Assembly: GCA_963580455.1 (NCBI GenBank)
Contig: OY756960.1
Location: 26,223,238 to 26,287,237, forward strand
Length of the DNA stretch: 64,000 bases
Direction: 5' to 3'
Origin: Euonymus europaeus
Lineage: Eukaryota; Streptophyta; Magnoliopsida; Celastrales; Celastraceae
The notes beneath the pieces are model-generated. The model did not search any database. It was given only the letters and a program-made list of their open reading frames with translations, and was not told the origin of the DNA. The translations under genes and the position numbers were made by a program. This document shows positions 37,201 through 47,362 of this stretch, in pieces. Within the stretch, counting starts at the first letter, position 1, and each line of letters begins with the position of its first letter.

Positions 37201-37993
37201 TACATATACATATATAAACATATCTGTATCACTGACAGCTGGACCTACCAAAAGCGGGTCCCACTCAAAAAATTTCATTCTAAAATTTCCTCATTATTAT
37301 ATACATATATATATGGCATTTTTTGATGTTTACTGTGAAAACTTTTTGTGGATGAAATTATGATTCCAAGAACAAGTTGGGAGGCCATCACGGGGCCGCT
37401 TTTTCACGCACAAACATTATGTCCTCAAAGTCAGAAGGGTAGGATATGATAATTGTTGTCTAATTAAATATCAATAAAAGAACGCTATCAAATTAATAGT
37501 ATTTATATAGATTAAAAAAATATTGGTAGGCAGAAATCATAGTTACTGGAGATATTCGTTTTTTATTTTTTCCTCCTAGTATATTTTTGGAACTCTTTTT
37601 TTATTAGATTTTTTTGTGTAAGGCTTTTTTTTATTAGATATTAACGCGTTATATACACACACACACATACATTATTTGAATTTAAAAAAAAGTGTTTGAG
37701 AGTCCAATACCTTGATCCGGGTCGTTTGGCTAGATCAGGTACGATGGTGAAACCGAGATACTAGTTTTATTTCCAGGCTAGACTTGCAAGAAAAATCTAA
37801 CCATACTTAGAAATATCAATAACCATGTAAGCATGTACTCAAAGATGAATCTGTTGAACTAACAGGTGATAGTCTGGTTGATATTTTCCTTGTGTAGGGA
37901 GTGAAAGGCCTTATGTTCGAGTGATATTTATCATCATTATGGTGAGAGATAAAAAAGAATAGGGTTATCTCTCTTTATGTAGCCTACCAGCCC

Positions 37994-38043
37994 ATTGAGC
38001 CTCTGTATTTGATCTATTATTGAGCCTTTGTATTTGATCTATT
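37994..38043. repeat. Tandem duplication, two 25-bp units
   Basis: ATTGAGCCTCTGTATTTGAT and its continuation are repeated once with a 25-bp period and one C/T difference. Confidence 0.8.
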
Positions 38044-38613
38044 GAGGGTCAGGGGTGGGCTGCCTTTTTAAAAAAAATTAATAGTATAGGTAATTTTGTA
38101 ATAATTTTAACAGTTAATAATATTTTTTCATTTAATGATAATTTTATCCATCCTAATTTAACTTTGTAATATTTGTCGTTTGCCTTTATTGTTATGTTTT
38201 CAAACAAATTGGGATGGTTGCTACCCAGGCACGATTTTGCCCCACCTAAGGTGAAAACTGCGACCCCTGTGTACTATGTTTCACACTCCCACACACTCAA
38301 CTGCCAAGAACAAAAAGTCTAAAACCACACACACATATATAGATATACATACATATACACACACATATATAAAAGATTCTCTAATGTACAAACTACAAAG
38401 AACACACACAAAAAGATAGTAATTCTTTTTTTTCCCATTCCTTCTTTCCTTTCCAAATTATCCTTTCACGGGTTGCTACAAAACAACAACATGTGTTCTC
38501 CAATAATACTTTTCTCTTCATCTATAAAATAATACAATCAATCAATCTTGCATGCCAAAAGGAAGATACCCTTTTCGTTTTCATCCAACATTTCTTCTCT
38601 CTCAAGCCTCTCT

Positions 38614-41600
38614 ATGGCTCCTTTGCGAAACAGCAGGGGACCGAAGGCCTCCTCTGTTTTGCTCTGTTTTTCTCTGTTTATGTTCTGTTTCAAGCCGACG
38701 TTGGCACAATCTTCGTCGCCAGTTTTCGCCTGCGATGTCACCAAGAATTCATCGTATGCGAGTTTTGGGTTTTGCGACAAGTCATTGGGGATTGGTGCTA
38801 GAGTGGCTGATTTAGTGAAGAGGCTTACATTGCAGGAGAAAATTCTATTTTTGGTGAACAGTGCGGGGAGTGTGAGCAGCCTTGGGATACCGAGGTATGA
38901 GTGGTGGTCTGAGGCTTTACACGGAGTCTCTGACGTCGGTCCCGGCACGCATTTCACGAGTGTAGTCCCCGGAGCCACCAGCTTCCCTCAGGTCATTCTC
39001 ACAGCGGCTTCATTCAATGCTTCTTTGTTTGAAGCCATTGGAAAGGTAAAACAATTCGCAGAATCAAGTCTTTCCTCTATTTTTTCCTCACATTTTCTTG
39101 CAAGTAATGTTTCATTGATTTTAACACGTCTTCAAGCATTTCTATTTTTTCAAATGATTTGGGTGAAAGAGGAGATTATTTTTTGTTTCTTTAGGAAGAG
39201 CAGGTACAATAACCTGGACGTAATTTGCCAGAAGCGTAGACTTTTTAGTAAACCAAAGACTTTAACAGACTGTTTAGAGGTTTGAATTGGGTGGCTTTAA
39301 TATGTTTGTGCAGGTAGTGTCAACTGAAGCAAGGGCAATGTACAATGTGGGGTTATCTGGACTGACATTTTGGTCACCTAATATTAACATTTTCAGAGAC
39401 CCCAGATGGGGACGAGGCCAGGAAACTCCAGGAGAAGACCCATTGCTTTCAAGTAAATACGGTTCGGGTTACGTAAGAGGACTGCAACAAACTGATGACG
39501 GTGACCCGAACAGGCTTAAGGTTGCTGCTTGTTGTAAACATTACACTGCCTATGATTTGGATAACTGGAAAGGGACTGATCGGTACCACTTCAATGCTGT
39601 GGTAATTAAACATTTTACCCTCAAAAGTACCTTCTTTTTTTTAATCTTTTACTGTTTTAGGTGATGAATGTGTCATTTGTTTTGTGTTGCTGGTGAGTTA
39701 GGTAACAAAGCAAGACTTGGATGATACATTTCAACCACCATTCAAAAGTTGTGTTCTTGATGGGAATGTAGCAAGTGTGATGTGTTCTTACAACCAGGTT
39801 AATGGCAAGCCTACATGTGCAGACCCGGACCTCCTCGCAGGAGTCATTCGCGGAGACTGGAAACTAAATGGGTAATTTTTCATTCCTCAGAATTCTTATG
39901 TGAATTTTTGAGGTAGACAACCAATACATTTCTTTAGATGGGTTGTTGCCTGTTCTGCAGATACATAGTTTCAGACTGTGATTCATTGGACGTGTACTAC
40001 AATTCCCAACACTACACAAAGACACCAGAAGAAGCTGCTGCCTTAGCTCTTTTAGCAGGTTAATTAGTCATTCTTCACTCTCTTTTCCTACATTACCTAT
40101 TTGTGAGTACAAACAGTTTGATAAAATTGTTTTTGTTTGACAGGATTGGATCTTAATTGTGGTTCTTTTCTTGGACAACACACTGAGGCTGCAGTTAAAG
40201 CAGGACTTGTGAATGAGTCAGCCATCGACAATGCCATTTCTAACAATTTCGCTACTCTGATGAGACTTGGCTTCTTTGATGGTGATCCTAGCAAGCTAAT
40301 TTATGGAAATCTTGGTCCCAAAGATGTTTGTACATCAGGAAACCAGGATCTAGCCCGTGAAGCTGCACGACAAGGAATTGTGTTGCTAAAGAACAATGCT
40401 GGATCACTGCCTTTATCTCCCACTGCCATCAAAACATTGGCAGTGATTGGTCCCAATGCCAATGTCACAAAAACCATGATTGGAAACTATGCAGGTATGA
40501 GACTTTGCAACTCCTTCTGATATGTTTCACTTAGAACTACTTGTCTATCAGTTTATCTAACCGGGTACTAATTGGCTGCAGGTACACCATGCAAATACAC
40601 AACACCTCTGCAAGGCTTAGCCGCGGTGGTTGGGACTACTTATGCAGCTGGTTGCGCCAATGTAGCTTGCAGCACCGCTCAAGTAGATGATGCTAAGAAA
40701 ATTGCAGCGACTGCAGATGCCACCGTGCTTATTGTTGGGGCTGATCAATCAATTGAGGCGGAGAGTCGTGACAGAACTGACATTTTGCTTCCAGGACAGC
40801 AACCACTTCTGGTATCAGAAGTGGCTAATGTGTCTAAAGGGCCTGTGATTCTTGTTATAATGTCAGGAGGAGGAATGGACGTATCATTTGCTAAAAGTAA
40901 TGACAAGATCACTAGCATTTTGTGGGTTGGTTATCCTGGTGAAGCTGGTGGAGCTGCCATTGCTGATGTGATTTTTGGGTCTTATAATCCAAGTGAGCAA
41001 AACCAGTATCTTGAACTACATTGAAACTTCCCCTAATTTTTTTTTAACAGCATATATAATCCTTGTTTTTCTTAGGTGGAAGACTGCCAATGACATGGTA
41101 TCCTCAATCATATGTAGACAAAGTTCCAATGACAAACATGAACATGAGACCTGATACTTCGAACGGCTACCCGGGTCGAACCTACCGGTTCTACACTGGA
41201 GAAACAGTTTATTCATTTGGGGATGGACTAAGCTACACAACAATGAGCCATGAACTAATTCAAGCACCTGAGTTAGTATCAGTACCATTAGAAGAAGGTC
41301 ATGAGTGTCACACAGCAGTGTGTCAATCACTTGATGTTGTGCAAAACAGTTGCGAAAACTTGGCTGTTGACATACATTTGAGAGTCAAAAACACAGGAAG
41401 AATGAGTGAAAGGCACACAGTGTTATTGTTCTCCAGTCCTCCATCAGTCCACAAGTCACCACAGAAACACTTGTTAGGGTTTGAGAAGGTCTACCTGGGT
41501 GCACAATCAGAAGAGATTGTGAAATTTAAAGTTGATGTTTGTAAGGATTTGAGTGTAGTTGATGAGGTTGGGAGTAGGAAGGTTGCTCTAGGAAAACATG

Positions 41601-41647
41601 TTCTCCACGTGGGAAGCTTGAAACACTCATTGACTGTGAGGATTTGA
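38614..41647 (+). CDS. BXL4: Beta-D-xylosidase / alpha-L-arabinofuranosidase, GH3 (BXL3/BXL4 type)
   Basis: Seven exons, 38614-39045, 39314-39601, 39702-39871, 39961-40058, 40144-40494, 40582-40992 and 41076-41647, give 773 residues. A signal peptide ([21 protein letters not shown]) precedes the mature start SSPVFACD. The GH3 barrel carries [35 protein letters not shown] and VSDCDS, where Asp302 should be the nucleophile. The second domain has [16 protein letters not shown] and SGGGMDV, and a C-terminal fibronectin-like domain ends KHSLTVRI. These secreted enzymes trim xylose and arabinose from xylan and arabinan side chains. [11 protein letters not shown] and [19 protein letters not shown] match the BXL3/BXL4 pair. 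An in-frame upstream ATG at 38548 would add 22 residues before the signal peptide; I prefer 38614. Confidence 0.94.
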
Positions 41648-42584
41648 AGGTCTTTCTAGGGTTTTGGTTTTTTTTTTTTCCCCAAAGAAGAGGAAAATAC
41701 ACTCTTCAAAATTGAAAATTTGAGCTACAAAATAACTTGAGAGGATTGTAACAGTTTTCTCATTAATTTCATTCTAAGCCAAATTGTTCAAAGGTATTCA
41801 TTTGTTCTCTATTGGATTATCCATTCAAGATGTTGTAGAGTAGTAACTAGATTTGGGCTTACCACTGCTTTGGCCCAATAGTAGCAAGTGGACTTCAGTT
41901 TGGATCAAGGACTTTGGGCCCATTATAGTTGGTTGATTTTTGCCCCCAACTTTTAATTATTTTGACACTATTCGGCCCATTACAAACATTTTTCTTATTT
42001 TAGTAATTTAGACTTTTTAACACGCAAGATAATGTATAATATCAAGCTCCAGCCGTGTAATAAGTACTAAACAATATATATAATATATATATATATGTAT
42101 ATGTATGTATTAGTAGGGGAAGACAAGGACGGGCATAAACGAGGTAGGGTTTCCCCATTTTGACTTATATGAAATAAAGACAAAATTAATAAAGTCTAGT
42201 CTCTAGACGTGCATCGGTGCGTGCGTTGATGTGTGCGTCAGACCTTTTGTGCTGGTTGGTCATAACCAATTACGTTCATCGATGTCATGGCTCTTGGACA
42301 AATCATCCTATTAATTTACTTTCATTTAATTGATTATTCTAATAAAAAAATTAACTCACTTTTTATTGGCTCATCGGATTCCAAGAGGCAACAACCCACC
42401 CATCCCATCTGGTAGCAATTTTAGTGTACATCAACTTATTTTAGGGCTTGAAAATGTGCGATACGTGCGTTTATAATTTTATACTCTTGGCTTCAAGTTA
42501 GGAAGGTGCGCGAGGATTTTCTCCATTCACTGCTCGGTGGTTGAGCCAAACCCAAGGAAATAATCAACTCAACTTACCCACTTT

Positions 42585-42846
42585 TTACCTTTTTTTATTT
42601 TGTGAGACAACCGGTTTAAACAAGGTTGTAAACATTGTATCCATCGGTCCACCCGAATGGTTCGACCATGGATTAACCCTATATTCAGTCTGGTCTATGA
42701 CATATAAATCGATCTGTGGAGGGATCGGTTTTCCTTTGCAAATCACTCGGTCAAGGACGCTAAGTTTAAACAATTATTTCAATAAGGCTCAAATTCGTGA
42801 CCTCCCGCTCATAAGAGCGATGCTCTAATTGACTAAGCTATGATAC
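42585..42846 (-). mobile_element. tRNA-derived SINE-like fragment (weak)
   Basis: On the minus strand, from 42846 down, the sequence CATAGCTTAGTCAATTAGAG then CATCGCTCTTATGAGCGGGA and GGTCACGAATTTGAGCC aligns by eye with a tRNA body: D-arm, anticodon arm with TAT, and T-arm/B-box, closest to tRNA-Ile(UAU). The anticodon stem is degenerate, so it is not a functional tRNA gene. About 200 bp further on the minus strand an A-rich tract (about 42590-42605) could be a SINE tail. No clear target duplication is seen. Confidence 0.35.
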
Positions 42847-43878
42847 CTTATTTGTCTCAAGTAAGATTTTTTATAGTGATAACATAATAACCATGTCGGC
42901 TATAATGTTGATTAAAGTAGGAGGAATTCCTGATGCAAAGTTTTAGGAGTTAAATTTAAAGGTAAATTCAATTATTGAAAATAGTATCTCCACTTATCAT
43001 CTAAGTGTAAGGTTTGGGCACATCATTGTCTGTCCTAAAGTCTGACCAAGTAATTCTCATATATGAGAGTTATTTAATTATGGTATTATAGTTATATATA
43101 TAATTATATATTAATACATTGAAATTGATTGGCCTTAGGTTTCCAGCCAAACAATCAAAAACTCAAGTTCAAGCCTAATTGAGATCCAGGGATGACAAAA
43201 ATTCTTGTGGGTCTGGGTACTCGCAGGGACCTGAAAATTCGGGTCTGAATCAGAGTGCACTGTCTTGAGACGAGTAGGGGAAGAGCATACCCTCTCCCGT
43301 CCTGTCCCATTGTCATCCCTATCGAGATTGAGCCCAAACCACTCAATTAGAGCTCGATTTGTGTGCAGGTCTGACAAAACATGACCCAAACATGAGAGTG
43401 CGTATCGATAACGTGAACCACAGGACTCTAGCTGACTTAAAGGTCAGGGTCTTAATTCACCAATTCCCATGAACGATAAGCCCATCGGCATTGTGGGCTA
43501 TTTGCCTATTCGGGTATGGGTTATTTACCTATTCGGGTTTGACCTTTTTGGGGAGATGTCCAATAACGGAGAGTTACGTCATTATTGACACTTGGCAGTG
43601 CTTTGAATTTCGCTCCTTGTTCTTCTATTGGATTGGACGTCCACCATTTGCTGTTGGGATTTACTGGATAAGGGTAAAAACATAGAAATATAAATGATAA
43701 TTTCATTTAAAAAATGCCCAATAGAGAGTCTGTGGCTGAAAATCATGGTGAAAGGATGATGCACAATGCCGTATTCCAAACGATAACTTCCAACCACCAT
43801 CTTTTTTTATAAATAATAAAAAAATGCTGTCCTTATGTGGCGTTCTATGATTCGTTGTCACACTGCCACATGAACAAA

Positions 43879-44217
43879 TGAGAGGGACTGTCATTAGTTT
43901 AGGCGTAATTAGCTATAATTACCACCAAATCATGTTTATTAGGGTTCTTTTTGTGTTATTAGTATTGACGGGTTAAAATTTAGGTTTGGTATTTAACACA
44001 TGATTTAAGGTTTAGCGTTTAGAATGTGGGGGTTTAGAGGTTGGTTATAAAATTTAGGGTTAATGATTGTTTTTTCAAAATCAATTAAATTATAGGATAA
44101 CATTCGAATCAATCAAATACTCAAATACATAACATAAAATTAAGAAAAACATTCATTTGAAAGAGGATTTGGAGTATAATTACGGCCAATTATACCTAAA
44201 CTAATTATAGCCCTCTA
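43879..44217. mobile_element. MITE-like element, about 340 bp, with long inverted repeats
   Basis: The left arm (about 43882-43931: GAGGGACTG, ATTAGTTTAGG, TAATTA words, CCAAATC) matches the reverse complement of the right arm (about 44166-44215) over about 50 bp with scattered differences and a 1-base gap. The interior is AT-rich without coding capacity. Flanks show no clear target duplication. Confidence 0.6.
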
Positions 44218-44433
44218 TCCCATATAGCTACTGTTCACACGATATAAAGGTGTAACATTTGAAAATTTCATCCAAAACTTGAAGTGTAAAACTCTTCGAA
44301 AATGTTAAGTATCGCAATAAAAAGTAACATAAAAATGTGTATCATAAAAATGTCTCAATAAAAATATGACTTATGAATTTGATTCCAAATCAAATGACGT
44401 ATATTTTATCAACGTAAGATTATGAATATTTTG

Positions 44434-44555
44434 ATATATTTTATGTTCGGATGAATATGGTTTCCAGCATTCACTGCGGATGCTAAACATTAGCGCGGCG
44501 CGCTGGAGCTGAAGCCAGCTAAGCTGGAACACGCGTCTGTCCGAATAAAATATCT
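44434..44555. repeat. Small GC-rich inverted-repeat element
   Basis: The ends GATATATTTTATGTTCGGAT and, reversed, GATATTTTATTCGGACAG are similar, and TTCCAGC occurs just inside each end in inverted orientation. The centre (TAGCGCGGCGCGCTGGAGCT) is strikingly GC-rich compared with its surroundings. At about 120 bp it may be a mini-MITE or a foldback element. Confidence 0.45.
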
Positions 44556-44940
44556 TTCGGTAACCATATAAACTCCTTTTGGGTGGACGTGAACCTGGGC
44601 GCTACGGGACAACAACATCTAAGGCTCTCAGCCACTTACTTCTGTTGGGAACTTAAAATACATTAATACCCATCATTGTAGCGTGAAAACTCACTGTCTA
44701 AGCAAGGATAGTTTTGTCATTTGTGGTGCCGTCAATATCGTCGAAAAGTAAGCAATGTCCAAATCAGGGCTGCCTGTGACCTGTAGCCGTGGCAGTTTCT
44801 CTTCGCGGGCAAACATGAGGCTATTATTGGTATTTCGTAACTTTCTGTTTTCCTTCATGTATTTAATATAATTTTTGTTGGGCTTCGCCATTTCATATCC
44901 TCTGTTTCTATATTTATAATAATAAAAAAACCTTCTCGCA

Positions 44941-47362
44941 GTCTCTCTCCATTTCTGCTGTACTGTGCTTGTTTTTGCCAACTCTCTCTGTCTTCATCAT
45001 TTGATTTTGGTGGTGCATCACTCGGTTTCAACGATGTCTATAGCCGCTTCTCAGATCCGCCTGTTTTTCAGAAAATTTTGATAGCTTTTGTTGTCTGGGT
45101 ATACCTTCTAATCTTCTCCTGTTGTTCTTTTGTCGGGTTTAATCCTTTATGTGCAAAAGGAATAATTGTATGATATGGAGTCGGTCTGTTTGCGTCGGCT
45201 TAGTATGGATTTTACCTGTGTTTTTTTTCCCTTCTCTGTATGGTTTTAGGGTTTTGACTTTCCGATGCTAATTTGCTACAAATTTGATGACGCAGTCATT
45301 TGTTTGTGAGGTTGTATATCGAAGGTTGATGGAAGCTATTCATTTTTATCGGTAAATCTAGTGCTCTGGTGCTTTTGAATATCTACCATTGATTTGCGGC
45401 TCTGATAGTCTGGTTCTCGCACATATTCATTTAATTTATAAATTTATGTTATCTGCTGGGAGATTGATTGGAGTAGTTGACTTATATTTATTCTGGGTTG
45501 CTAAACATCACTTTTTATTTGCTTGTTGGGCTTTTTCACATGGCTGAATGATCAGGGTCTTGAGTTCTAGGGTAATTATTTTCCTTTTTTATTTAAAAAA
45601 TTGTGATTTCTTTTGTAGATCTTGAACAGCGGTATATCTGGTTTCAGGTTGTCTTTTGAATTCTACTATGAGATCTATTATTATTAGCTGTTATTTATTT
45701 TCAGGGGGTGTGGTATATTGATGCTATTTGTCTTGCCTTTTTCACCACTTTAATACATGCTAATTTAACTACTGCATGTACAAACGTGTATGTATATGTG
45801 TACGTATGTTCAATGTCTACATGCATTCGAACATGTGAAATGCACAAGCATGTGAACAGATGCAAGTTTAAAGGTTGAACCTTATGTTGCGATAATATGA
45901 CCATTGATAAACCATTTGGTGCAGAAATTTTGATGAGTTCCTTGGACACTCATACCCAGTTGCTTTTTAAACTTTAATTTCAAACAATATATGAATTAGG
46001 AAGTTTGTTTTATTTGTTGTCTGTCGATCACCGACTATTGTCTGTCCTTCAATTTCCAAACATTGATTTAGAGGGCTTCCTTTCGAGTGAAAGGGAAGCA
46101 TTTTGAGTAATAGTTTTGTCTACTTATATGTGATGTCACTGCCTTTTACTGTACTTTACTTGTAAAGGAAAATGTATCAGTCATCTTTGGGTTCCTCTAT
46201 GTGTGGTTTGAATTTTGAAATCGAGAAATAAAAGCTGGTTCATTTTGCATTGTTCGTATGTATGTCTTTCAAGGTGTTATGAGGTGAATCGCAAAAATTG
46301 ATCCAATGGAAAAGTGTAAAACCAGGATAGTTGGTGTTATGGTCCAGTATAATTGTGGTTCATGCTGTTCCTTTTGTTTCCTTATTGAATCCTCTTATAT
46401 GATTGCTATGTAAATTCCCCCTGCATACTTTTTATTGTGTTTTCTTTTTTTAAAAAAAGTTCTGAGTTTTCCCTTACCCTTTAAAGAATTTTATGTGATC
46501 GTTGTCTAAAAAATCCTCTTTTGTTTCTCATAATTATATCCCGATTGTTTGGGTCAAATTACAATACATATATTGAGTCTGATTGGAATTTCTCGCATAT
46601 CAAAATATATGTCCATTTTTTAGGTCATCATAATTTAGTCTCTCTCTCTCGTATGTCTATGTGTGTAGCTCAACTTCACATGTTTTTTTCAATCATTTTG
46701 GCAGCTACATCTATGTAATGCCTGTCCTTTTTGTGCCCTGCTTTCTTTGTCCCCCACAGATTTCCAAGGTGTTAGATCTATCACTCCTTTTGAAAGATAT
46801 ATATCTTTATCACTCTCTATATTCCTCTAAATTATCTGCAATGTATACAAGGCATGAGTTTGTTTTCATATGTATAGCAATGTACTTTGTTTGTTTTACT
46901 TTAATCAGTTATCAACTTATCATCTAAAACTCTTTGTATATTGTTGTTGTTTTTGTTGAAGTAGTAGGTGTTATTGTTATTATTATTGTGGTCTCATCAT
47001 CATCATCATCATTTTTATCAGGGTGAATGAAGCTGAGTTATTTCTTGGCAAGGAGAGTAAGAAGTTCCAGGTACCTCTGTGTGTCGGTTTTGATTGTTCT
47101 CATCGAAGGGTTTTATCCGAGAAATGTTGTTAGATTTGCTGCATATTAAGGGGGCCATAATTGGATACCTTGTTGCTGTTGCCGAGTTTGATCAAATGGA
47201 CAGATCAGACACATCGGGCTTTGTTAGTGGTGGAAGTAGCATATATTAATATTTCCTAATTATTCATTTGTTTCTCATAGTTGTACTTGCCAATAGCTCG
47301 TGCTAGAAACTGCTCGTTAGGGACCACTTGTTTCTCAGTGTTGTAGTAGACAGCTTTAGACG
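44941..47362 (+). other. Untranslated, intron-containing leader of the loricrin-like gene
   Basis: No protein gene is seen in this 2.4-kb stretch. It begins with a pyrimidine-rich leader-like sequence after a TATA-like box. A probable untranslated exon at 47023-47070 is bounded by a TTATCAG acceptor and a CCAG/GTACCT donor. Possible first donor is near 45099, and a final acceptor is near 47280 or 47346. This suggests a multi-exon 5' leader; exact junctions need transcript data. Confidence 0.45.

Larger units (their letters stand above)
32362..38613. other. Gene-poor region of about 6 kb
   Basis: I find no supportable gene. The region is AT-rich with many short spurious frames. It includes the laccase 3' end, scattered (TA)n and (AC)n runs (for example 33776-33788, 37648-37668, 38327-38371), tandem duplications at 34136-34207 and 37994-38043, and the beta-xylosidase promoter from about 38250. 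Stretches such as 32790-32880 have a TTGAGTTCAAACC-like tRNA B-box word that may be an old SINE trace, but this is too weak to call. Confidence 0.55.
41648..44940. other. Intergenic region with several repeat relics
   Basis: No gene is seen. The region holds the beta-xylosidase 3' end, AT repeats near 42070-42105, a tRNA/SINE-like fragment (42585-42846), an inverted-repeat element (43879-44217) and a GC-rich palindromic element (44434-44555). A TATATTTATAATA-like box at about 44909 probably belongs to the loricrin-like gene. Confidence 0.55.

Noticed and set aside
38538..38978. 146-codon frame opposite BXL4 exon 1
   Set aside because: It is a mirror of a GC-richer coding exon. The plus-strand frame has the signal peptide and GH3 domain.
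42785..42846. A functional tRNA gene
   Set aside because: The anticodon stem does not pair in a normal 5-bp/7-nt arrangement and the acceptor stem is missing, so I treat it only as a tRNA-derived remnant.
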